Source of the DNA: Amphibalanus amphitrite
Taxonomy: Eukaryota; Arthropoda; Thecostraca; Balanomorpha; Balanidae
Length of the DNA: 64,000 nucleotides
Reading direction: 5' to 3'
Assembly (NCBI RefSeq): GCF_019059575.1
Contig: NW_024881830.1
Span: 434,001-498,000, forward strand
Position numbers and translations under genes: made by a program. The notes beneath the pieces were generated by a model, which worked only from the letters and a program-made list of their open reading frames with translations, was not told the origin of the DNA and did no database searches. Of this stretch, positions 50,801-60,200 are shown one piece after another (within the stretch, counting starts at the first letter, position 1; the number at the start of each line of letters is the position of its first letter).

Positions 50801-53108
50801 GAACTTGAATCTTCGGAATTCCCATTTTGTCCAATGTCCAATTCGGAATTCGGTTGGACAGTGGTAGCAGGCTTTGGACAACTTTGGACAATCGCTTGCT
50901 ACACTTCAACATTTTTAAAAAGTAATCGTGTTTAACATTGATTGGCTATTAGAAAGCTCAGCTTTCCATATGATTAGCACTTGTGAGCTGGTAACGGTAC
51001 ATGAAAAGTAAATTAAATAACAGTGTTGAGTGTTAACTATTGCGTAGGTGTCGGACATCTTTGGACAAATGGCTGGCTTGGACATTTTTGGACGGACAGT
51101 CGACGTAAGCATTGGACATTGGACGGACTTTGGACAAAGGTTTTCTGAAATTGACACCACTAGTCAGAACCAACCTATAAAATTACTGAAGTTAGAACAA
51201 ACTTCACCGATAAGCGACCTCCTGAAGTCTTCGCTCGCGGGAAAGGAAGGCGACGTATCATTTGATCTCCGACCGACTTGCTGGCCCTTTCGCGTCTCCG
51301 ATGTCAGGTCTGTCGCATGCCGTCGGCTCATAGCGGCCCTCGCCGCCTCCAGGCGCGCTATTGTCTGAAAACCAACGACCCAATGCCCGTGGCTGATAGC
51401 GTCGATAAGATGGTGGTCTAATTGAGCAGTCAGTTTCTCAAATACCGACCGATGTTCAGCCGCACGTCAACAAGCTCTTGGACATTATCTCTACCGTCCA
51501 TCCTATGGAGATATCGTTCCTCATCTTCACGCCTCACACAGTGACGCGTCATTCCTAACGAGGCATGAATAGCTCACGGTTTCAGTGCAGGCTGCGTGGG
51601 CTGAGGCCGTGTTCGAAGCGTCCAGGCGAGATGGTGATTTATTGCCTAGCATATTATACCTACGTGGGGAAAAAGGGAGCATATCTTTCAATAAACTTTT
51701 GTGCTGCCTAAGTGGCTAATCAAATACTAATAATCACTTCCTTTCTTTTTCTGTAAGCATTCTGTTCCTTTTTCGGTACGACCGTAAATGGAATGTTTCA
51801 CCCGATTGCTGTTTCGGTATAAACTACAAAGGCCGTCGCTTGAAAGTAATTTGCAAGATCCAAGATCGTTGAATTGCCCGGAGCGATAATGGCCGCAGAT
51901 TATGTCACCGTCTATTTCTATGTGATGCAGTTTTGGACACCGTCTTTTTATATGTGCCGCTGTTTTGTCACCGGCCTTTTATATAACTATGTCAACGTTT
52001 GTGACACCGTCTATTTATATGTACCACAGTTTGTGATGTCGTCTATTTATATGTACTACAGTTTGTGATACCGTCTATTTATATGTAACACAGTTTGTGA
52101 TGCCGTCTATTTATATGTACCACAGTTTGTGATGCCGTCTATTTATATGTACGACAGTTTGTGATGCCGTCTATTTATGTGATGCAGTTCGTGACAACGA
52201 CTAGTTATATGTGATGCAGTTTGTGACAACGACTAGTTATATGTGATGCAGATTGTGTCACAGTCTATTTATATGTGATGCAGTTTTGACATAGTGTCTA
52301 TGTGCGCTGCTGTTTCGACACCGTCTTTTTAGAAGTGATGCGGTTTGTGACACCGTCTATTTATGTGCTGCAAATTATTACTCTATCAATCTATAGACGC
52401 GTTTACATAGGGTTTGTTGCAAGCTTATATCTCCGTCCGTGATGTTGCAAAAGATGCCAATGGTGCTGAACAATTTACAAAATGATCCCCTCTAAATATT
52501 TGAAGACCACTACATCGAAATTATCGCCAAATTAGCGAGCTAGAGCCTTGTCAAATATGCTATGTAAACCGGGTTTATATGTGCTGCTATTTGTGACACC
52601 GTCTATATGTGCGCTGCAGATTGTGGCTCCATATATTTATGTGTGTTGCAAATAATGAAACCGTCTATTTACATGCGGCTCAGTTTGTGATAGGTATGTA
52701 CCTAACGTCTATTTATTTGTGACAGTTGACACCGTTTCTGGCCGCAGCGTGCCGCCGGTCTGGGCGCGGTGGTTCGCGGACGCCGACAACTGCTGCATCC
52801 TGGGCCTGCTGCTCTGCGTGTTCAGCGCCCTGCTGGCCGCCGGCGGCACGCTCACCTACTTCGGCTTCTTCTCGGAGCAGTCGGTGACGGCGGCCGACCC
52901 GCACCACCTGTCGGCGGCGCTGGCGGCGCTGGGCCCGCTGCTGCTGGCCGCCGCCCTTCTGCTGCTGGTCGCCGCCGGCCGGCTGTACCGCGCCGGCGGC
53001 TGCAGCGGCCAGCCCGAGTGGCTGCAGCGCCACCGACCCTACTCCACCATGGAGAGCGGCAGCCGCGACGGCAGCGTCAACCCCGGCTTCGAGAGCGCCG
53101 AGGGGTAG
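44834..53108 (+). CDS. Small two-pass membrane protein, probable two-exon gene
   Basis: Exon 1 is short: ATG 44834 (GTCGCCATGA) encodes MTTN plus two bases, donor CAACAG/GTGAGT, at the end of a CpG-rich stretch. Exon 2 (52748-53108) follows acceptor TTTCTGGCCGCAG and starts with the one base needed (Ser), then VPPVWARWFADADN. The 124-residue product has two hydrophobic segments, about residues 20-45 (CCILGLLLCVFSALLAAGGT) and about 66-88 (AALGPLLLAAALLLLVAA), a short loop between, and a soluble tail with YSTMESGSRD and NPGFESAEG. There is no signal peptide. I do not recognise the family. Exon 2 is clearly coding; linking it to exon 1 across 7.9 kb rests on phase, strand and the CpG island. 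Confidence 0.6.
45367..46233 (+). repeat. CACGTG-module repeat, copy C
   Basis: Matches the copies at 32.2-33.75 kb: GAGCGAGCGCAGCCAGCGAA start, AATATAACGGAAAAATCTCA, (GGCCC)n, modules ending GCACGTGCGCACGTGCAG, and CAAAAGGCGTTTTACTGG at the end. Confidence 0.82.
47985..48108 (-). repeat. Unit of the 130-bp repeat, inverted orientation
   Basis: The reverse complement of 49850-50000 units: it contains GGTATAGTTTGGGTATGTTC and AATGATCAGGGTGTTGTTTT in reverse. Confidence 0.75.
48225..48551 (+). repeat. SINE-like interspersed repeat, uninterrupted copy
   Basis: About 330 bp starting CACCGTTCCGTGCTTCTATC and ending in an A-rich tail (AACAAAACAAAACAAACAAA). A second copy at 58.65-59.83 kb is interrupted by a TTAA element, and a third, inverted and diverged, is at 54.78-55.27 kb. 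No clear tRNA-derived head. Confidence 0.8.
49840..50095 (+). repeat. Two tandem units of a 130-bp repeat
   Basis: GGGTATATTAGAAGAATT...GATCAGGGTGTTGTTTTAGACC...CCCTAATATGCTTAAAAGGA is repeated twice. A more diverged unit precedes at 49.62-49.84 kb. Confidence 0.8.
51880..52735 (+). repeat. Minisatellite, about 33-bp units
   Basis: Some 20 units of TTTGTGATGCCGTCTATTTA / TATGTACCACAG type, regular at 52000-52180 and degenerate elsewhere, broken by unique sequence at 52380-52560. It ends directly before the exon acceptor at 52747. Confidence 0.88.
52748..53108 (+). CDS. Terminal exon of the two-pass membrane protein
   Basis: GC-rich exon with strong codon bias (GC at third positions) and two transmembrane segments. 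TAG at 53106-53108. It starts right after a tandem repeat array (51.87-52.73 kb), whose last units form the intron end. Confidence 0.8.
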
Positions 53109-54689
53109 ACGGACCTCACATTATTGTTGAAGTGTACTCTTGATTCGTCTCTCTGGAGTGTTATCGTTACGCGAATCCTTTAAATCTATTATGTCACAGC
53201 CTGTTTCACTGCATGCAATAAGTTACCAAGTGCCTCTTTAACCTTCGCCCCAGTGGGGGGGGGGGGGCATATGTTACCACCCTGTCGCGTTTTTTTCGTA
53301 TAAATAAAAAACCGCGGCGCGTAGCGCCGCGCCGCTTGGGGTAGCTTTTGGTACATCAATTTTGGACAATGTGTGAAATTTTTTACCCCAGGTCATGTCA
53401 GGTCAGGTCACCAGGTCAAGTTAACTGACCAAGCCTAAAAAAGTTTGCAATCATGTCCAGTCTGCAGTGTTTGTCAGAGAGGTTTTAAACTTGGTGGATT
53501 ACATGATGTTATGGGTGCCTACAATTTGTATATCTCGGATTTTTTATATGCGTGACCTAAGGTCAGGTCAGTGGCGTGACCTTTCCATTATAAGTCAATG
53601 GAGAAAAACGAAAATGCCTCTAGATCCGTGTGTACGCATAGGAACAGTCCAAATATTTCAGGATTACAATGATTTGGACCACCCGTGACGACCAAGGTGT
53701 CTTTTTTGCTGATAGCCTCTTGAAAGGTCATCCGAGGTCATTTGAGGCTACAGTTTTTTTACCAATAACTCTCGATTGGAAAAAGATAGAACGCTGGGGT
53801 TGGCCCCATCGTGTTTGTCTTGCCGAGACGCATCGACTGATATGCAACATGACCTCTTCCGGTCAGGTCATGACCTTGACCTGAGGTCAAATTTTGAAGT
53901 TGACCTTTCAAGGTCAAATTATAGTTCATTCGACGCGTCCCGGCGAGAGGAACACGATTCTGGCATTAGAAATGACCTAGCTTTTTTTAGTCAAAAGTTA
54001 TTGTCGAAAAACACTTTTCTTATAAACAGCTATCTTTGGAGTTTTTGCCCTCTGGAGGCTAAACCGTTGACCTGAGGTCATTTTTTGATGATGAACTTAT
54101 CAAAAGAAGAGTTCAAAAGCAATCGATTGCCCTTCCCAGCGTTTTTCTAGCTATCATAGTTCCTGAGATAATGGCATGTTTTCTGAAAAATATAATGACA
54201 ATTCGCATATTTTGACCTTTGATGACCTCTGGTGACCGTAATATTGCTCTAAGATGAAAAACGACTGAAATACTTTCAAACGTACGCATCAAGAGCTATC
54301 GACTGCTTTTTGCAGCGTCTTTCTAGCCCTCTTAGTTTTTGAGTTAGAGGTGGGTGGTAACATACCAGTAAACATGCCGACGTCGGCCCGACGTCGGGCC
54401 GAGGCTCGGCCCGACGTCGGCCCAACGTCGGTTCAACCTCGGCCCGACATCGGCAGGACGTCGGATATGCCCGCATGTTCCGACGTCCAGCCGAAGTCCA
54501 GCCGACGTCGAGCCGACGTCGGGCCGAGATCGTTTGCCGAGGTTGACGAGATCGTTTGTCGTTGGACCGACGAGGCCGACGTCGGCATGTTTATTGGGAC
54601 AACGCGCCAAAAATATCACCCGGCGGCGGGATTCGAGCCCCCCAGTCGCCGACGTCGGCATGTTTACTGGGACAACACGCCAAAAGCAT

Positions 54690-54776
54690 CAGCCGGCGAT
54701 GGGATTCGAGCCCCATGTCATTCGATCGCGAGGTTAGTGCGCTAACCACTATACCACGCAGCCAGCTAACGGATTT
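54690..54776 (-). repeat. tRNA-derived sequence (SINE-like head) in the nested element
   Basis: On the minus strand GGCTGCGTGGTATAGTGGTT is followed by AGCGC, an A-box region, and GGGCTCGAATCCC, a B box, at tRNA spacing. The B-box part plus about 60 bp downstream recurs at 54590-54650. An intact tRNA gene is unlikely: the acceptor stem does not close properly. Confidence 0.6.
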
Positions 54777-55265
54777 GGTTTGTTTTGTTGGGTTATGCCC
54801 TTTCGGTCTGACAAGACCATTTCAGAGCCGGAAGGATCATAAGAAGGAGACATTGGTCTTCTTGGCGAGCACCCTGGGTCCAGTTCATATAGAGTCCCTG
54901 GTCCCATTGCTGTTACGTGACACTTATTGGAAAGGGCGACCCCACAATGGATTCATATAGCCACTCTTACACACCTGCACCAACGTTTCCCAAAGTGTCC
55001 CTTTGATAAGTGGCACTTTGGCAAAGTGACACTTGCCGACTGGCCTTTCTATATGAACTGGGCCCGGCCCTGGTGAGTTGCCGGGGCTGAGCCTGACCAA
55101 AGGATAGGCCGAGCAGCCCCGAAGCACTCACCGCACCCGGCTACGGGCGAGCTTGGCTTACGGGCAATCTCAAATGGGATAAAGTTTCCCGTCCAGTCCG
55201 GATCAGGGGGTTGCGGCGTGGATGAAGACTTGAGTTTCCTGAGGATATTTTGAATACAGAAGCTC
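54777..55265 (-). repeat. SINE-like repeat, diverged third copy, interrupted
   Basis: The reverse complement of the repeat at 48.2 kb, with the A-rich tail at 54777-54800 (as TTTGTTTTGTT). It is interrupted at about 54876-55066 by an inverted-repeat element. Confidence 0.7.
54876..55066. mobile_element. About 190-bp element with CCAGTTCATATAGA ends
   Basis: Perfect CCAGTTCATATAGA / TCTATATGAACTGG inverted ends (GGGTCC... / ...GGGCCC outward) interrupt the SINE-like copy. CCCTGG occurs on both sides and may be the target duplication. Internally CCAAAGTGTCC / AAAGTGACAC pairings occur. Confidence 0.65.
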
Positions 55266-55623
55266 TTTATGAAACATGAAACATGTATTTTATATTATTT
55301 TAACGGTCAAAACAGCGGTCGATGTCGGTCCGACGTCGCCCCGACGTCGGCCCGACGTCGGCTGGACCTCAGCAATTGATCTCGGTCCGACGTCGGCCCG
55401 ACGTCGGCTGGACCTCGGCTGGACGTCGGAACATGCGGGCATATCCGACATCCAGCCGACGTCGTGCCGAGGTTGGGCCGACGTCGGCATGCCGATGCCG
55501 AGTTGCCGACGTCACCCCGGCGTCGGCCGACGTCGGGCCGACGTCGGCATGTTTACTGGGATATGCCCCCCCCCCCCCCACTAGGGCGAAGTTGGCTGAG
55601 ACCGCCACTGGGGCGCGGGTTAA

Positions 55624-57022
55624 GTCGTGCTAGAGGGACATATTTCAGCCAAACCCAAGTCAATGGGGCTGGCGAGACTAATACCATGACGACTGTGCTT
55701 AAAACATGCCGTTCGAGAGGAAAGTTGTATTTGATTTCGTGGCACAAGTGGACGGATCATATCCAGTGGAGTATGGGAGCCACACCTACAAAACATCAGC
55801 TAGCATCGAGCCGCGCTAACGTACACAAAATAGAGCGCGCTGTGTCCTCATTCCTCTGGCATACCGCCATGCTAATTCATAAAACACACTACAAAGACTC
55901 AACAATTTGTGGACGGCTCGGCGGTATCCGGCGCCGGTCCCGGCGTCAGACATCGCCAGCCGCGGCTCTGTCGTTCCTATCGGCGCAGGGCGTGCCTGGC
56001 CACACCCTGGCCACTGCTGCTCTGTATACTGGCCCTCCGATCACCGCACTGTTGACTAGCGTCGCTCAGCACCTGAATGTGCGTGGAACGTGATCACTGA
56101 AAACCCTCGGCCCCGCGTCCGGCCACCGCTCCACCTCAACCCACCATTCCCCAGTCGCTGCACTCACAGTTAGTGCACCTGCAGCTGCTGCATGTCAGCC
56201 AGCCGCCAGCCAACAGTCATTGCCGACCAGCAGCCAATGCGAGCCAACAGCCATCGCCGGCCAACAGTCACCCCGGTCAACAGCTACCGCACCAACAATC
56301 CCCGCACCAACAGCCACCGTTCCTTCTGCCAGTGTGCGGAACTTCTGGACGGATAATATTCAATTTCTGCGGTCTTCACCTTCCGGTCAGTTCACATTCT
56401 TCCGATCACTGTCACCAACCGATCTTGTAGCGCAAGTGCCACTAGCGCTGGCTAGCACTACACTAGCAGAAGAGTTCGGTATGCGATGAATTAATGTGGA
56501 TGTCCATTGAACCAGCCGCAGTCCATGCTGTATCTTTGTGAAGTGCGCTATTACATTGTCCGGTTTAGTCGAACCTTACTGCCAAAGCCACGTTTTCCTG
56601 GAGCAGACGTTTTCTTCTTAGAGCCCTGAAAAGAAAAACACACTTGAATGAAGAAGTTGGTAACAGACCACTGTGGCACCAAAGAAAGGAAAAGCGTAAG
56701 CCCGCAAGGTCGCTGTTTAATGAAACTACAAAACTAAGAACGTTAACACTTTTGATGAGTGATAAACTTGCGACTAATATGTCCCTGATAGTGCAGCAAA
56801 GCTGTCAGAAATCAAATGATTATAGGACATCGAGTAATACCTACTTAAACATAATAAAACGTTTTAATCGCAATCCCAAATAGTTGATCTACAAATCGCC
56901 CCCATTGGGTTGGACGTAAGCCGCTCGATATGTGGTTACTGACATGGCTGCGGTGCGGAGAAAGGATGAGGCTTGGCAGTGTTGCGGTGCAGCAGGACGT
57001 AGGATGGACGGACCGGCGCAGG
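55624..57022. other. Intergenic, no supported gene
   Basis: Degenerate CCAACAGCCA-type repeats at 56.19-56.33 kb; the rest shows nothing recognisable. Confidence 0.5.
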
Positions 57023-57203
57023 TCAGGACACCAGGGTGAGGGAGACACTCTTCAGCGTCGCCGCCGCCGCCGGTACCTCGTTCCGCATGTTGTCAATCAC
57101 TTTGTCGATGTCTCTCTTCACGGTGCTATTCAGATATTTGCTTAGTACTTTGTCCAGGTCTGGATGCTGGAGCCATACGTGGAAAATCTCTTTGGCATGA
57201 ATC
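57023..57203 (-). CDS. TOGARAM1: TOGARAM-type gene, last exon
   Basis: Acceptor CTACATTCCAG; completes Arg, then IHAKEIFHVWLQHPDLDKVL and a helix ending in TLVS and TGA at 57025-57023. Confidence 0.83.
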
Positions 57204-60200
57204 CTGGAATGTAGGACGAAATCGTGAGCATAATTTTACGCTGCAGCAGGTAGCCCATAGATACCACAGAAGCTGAATATTCTCCCTCCTCTTCGGATAA
57301 TATACAGTTAAATCGTCCTAGTGGAAAGGGTAGCAATAAAATACTTATGTCGAGCTTTGATTGTACAATAGCATTCCTTAAAATGCATCATATTAGTCAG
57401 CTATAAGTTTGGCTAGTGGCTACATTCACTGCACAGATGGCACAGACGCACGGTGGCTCCATTGTGCACGGTGGCTCCACTATCGTCCCTACCCACCAGA
57501 GGACGCTGTGTCAGCCGCTCACCGTGTCTGCAGGTCTCCCTCTCTGACCAGCTGGGCGGCAGCCGGCACCAGTTTGTCCGTGATGTCCTTCTGTCCGCCC
57601 AGTGAGCCGGCGGGGCCGAGCCGGGCGACCACAGCCGCCAGCAGTCGGGCCACTGTGGCCCGCACCTGACTACTGCGGTGGCCCAGGCCCTCCCCGATCA
57701 CTACCGCTACGGCACGAGAGACGGAGACGTTCTCTAGCATCATGTCCAGCGCCCGGTTACTGTCGGCCTTGATGAACTTGTTGGTGTCGCTGGTCTTCTG
57801 CAGGAGGATGGCCACCATGCTCTCCATGTTCTGTGGACATGGTGTGGTATGGTTGAGCTGACGACAATTCTGTATTGTGGACTGGAGTGAGTGTATATAG
57901 CTGCAGTGCCGATACAAAACCACCGATACATAACGGGAGCTTATTTCCAGTCCGAGACAACTTTAGAACATTGGTCGAGCTAGTTGATCTCTGCATGGGT
58001 ACAATGCACCTTGTGGAAAATCGCTTACATTGCATTCAGAAAACAAAAGATAACTGGGATTATAATTCAGAAGGGAAGGACGGCCTGTTCCTCACCGGCT
58101 CTGCCGCCTTGCCGACGTGCTGGAACATCTCGGCGCTGGTCTGCACGGCGGCGCGCAGCACCTGAGAGCGCAGGTTCTTCATCTGCTTCACGATGGCGGC
58201 CACGACCGTCTTGAGGTCGCCGCTGACTGTATCCGGGTGGTGTCGGAACAGGCGCACCAGGTCGGTCAGACCCGACACTTCGCGCTCCCTGTGAAAGGCG
58301 ATAATGGGAATGGTTAGACGGGACAGTCGGTATTAGTGATGTCAATTACGGAAAATCGGAATACCGATACCAAACCAAATACCAACCAAAACCACGGGAA
58401 AATACCGAAACCAAACCAACTTGGGAAACTGAGGGAAATACTAACTTTTTACCGATTTCTTAGCCTCTTATACATTAGTGAGGGCTTATGATACCAACAA
58501 AATACCAAACACATTACGATCGAAATACCAAATACCAAGTTGGTATCGGTTTGGTATCGGTATACCAAAAAGTTGGTATCCGATTGACATCTCTAGTCGG
58601 TATACATACACAGCACGGTATAACTGGACAGTGGGAGTCCGTGAAAGTCACCGTTCCGTGCTTCTATCCTTAGGATACTGAGATCCTTCTCCTCCACGCC
58701 GCAACCCCCTCCGAGCTGGACAGGCAACTTAATCTCATGCGGGCTGCTCCCGAGGGAGCGCACCCTGTAGCCGGGTGCAGTGAGTACCTTGGGGCTGGTC
58801 GGCCTGTCTTTCGGGACGTGCTCATCCCCGGTGACTCACTAGGGTGTTTGCCCAGACCAATGTCTCCCCCTAATTCCTATCATCCTTCCGGCTCTTAACC
58901 CTCGCCCGTATAGGGGGGGGGGGGGGGGTCGAACGGACCCCCCCATGGTTTTTCGCGAATAACTCGCGTAAAAAGCGGCCGATCGCGACGAAACTTTCAG
59001 TACCCTCGCGCTCATCAATTTTACACCTACCCTGAAAATTTCATGACCCTGACCCAAGTGACCTTTGACCTGTGAACTACTTTTCGAGACCTTGTTTGGC
59101 CGGAATCGCGATTCGGCGTATGTCGGCTCGCATTAGCCGCGCGTTTGCAGTCTTTTCGTGGTTTCAAGCGTTCAAACATGTGATATGATGTTGCCCCCAT
59201 GCATTAGGGTGGGTGTCAAGGTCACCTGAAGGTCAGGTCAGGTCATTGACCTTTGATGACCTCGGCTCACTTTTTCGAGTTTTACATGTTTCTAGGCCAG
59301 TTTTTGGAGCTGAATTCGAATTTAGCGACCATATGAACATTTACGAAGTAGTTTTGGTGCCTTCGTAACATGTTACGAAGCTGTCAGAGGCGGTTGCCAC
59401 CTACTACGAATACCCTTACTGGTTGACCTGACCTGACCTGACCCGACCTGGCCTAAATGCATGAAGACATCATCTGTGATCAAAACTAACATGATATTCG
59501 TGATCAGCACCCCGAAAAACCCCATAGCAGCCACACTTTAGGACGTTCTAACAGGTCCCGATTTTCCCGACTTTTGGGTCATTGACCTGACCTGCAAGGT
59601 CAACCAATGACCTAGGACCTTAAAATTGGGTATCATCGGCTTCCTCTCGTCACGGGCAACACGCTCGTTTTTTCCGCGAAGCTCTAGCTCGATCAGGGGC
59701 GAAACGGCAAGGGGGGGTCCAACGGACCCCCCCCCCCTTATACGTTCGCGGCTGGAAAAACACCAATACGGGCGAGGGTTAAATGGTCTAATTGGACCGA
59801 AAGGGCCTAACCCAACAAAACAAAAACAAACAACCCTGAAAGTTGCGACATGAGCAAGACAGTCGGTACAAACTCGTATAAGCGGAACGGTCAGACGGTA
59901 TACAGTCGGCTCACATGAGACGGTCAGACAGGATGACAGTCCTTACACACGGGATAGTCAGACGAGAACGTCGATACACACAGGATGTCGATACACACAG
60001 GATGTCAGACCGTGTAGACAGACCGACGACAGTCAATACGCACCAGACGCTCGGCATACTGGCCAGACAGTCGGTAGCTGGAACAGCATGCTGTCTACCA
60101 CAATGGATTAGCTGACCATTTTATTTTTCACTAATGCATCTACCTACAGATAGAAGATCGTTTGATTGATGTTGTGGTATGAATAAAATATCACGGAAAA

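Larger units (their letters stand above)
46234..51870. other. Intron/intergenic, no supported exon
   Basis: Contains repeats of about 130 bp (47.99-48.11 and 49.62-50.10 kb), a SINE-like repeat (48.22-48.55 kb) and TTTGGACA-rich repeats (50.81-51.15 kb). An isolated frame at 47.3-47.46 kb has a helical look but no usable gene context. Confidence 0.5.
54365..55560. mobile_element. Nested element with CCAGTAAACATGCCGACGTC ends
   Basis: Terminal inverted repeats (C)CCAGTAAACATGCCGACGTC lead into arrays of CGACGTCGGCC repeats on both sides (54377-54595 and 55318-55550). ATA flanks both sides (54362-54364 and 55561-55563). The host sequence GGTGGTAACATATGCCCCC is regained when the insert and one ATA are removed, and it equals the complement of the host element's own left end (53261-53279). 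Confidence 0.8.
53238..55623. mobile_element. TTAA-flanked hairpin element, long class, copy 5, interrupted
   Basis: TTAA at 53238-53241 and 55620-55623; ends CCTTCGCCCCAGTGG and (inverted) CCCGCGCCCCAGTGG. Removing the nested element 54365-55560 and one ATA leaves about 1187 bp, the size of copies 2 and 4. The interior has many AGGTCA half-sites. Confidence 0.8.

Noticed and set aside
52713..53033. Minus-strand Gln/Arg-rich frame opposite the membrane-protein exon
   Set aside because: Antisense of a hydrophobic, codon-biased exon.
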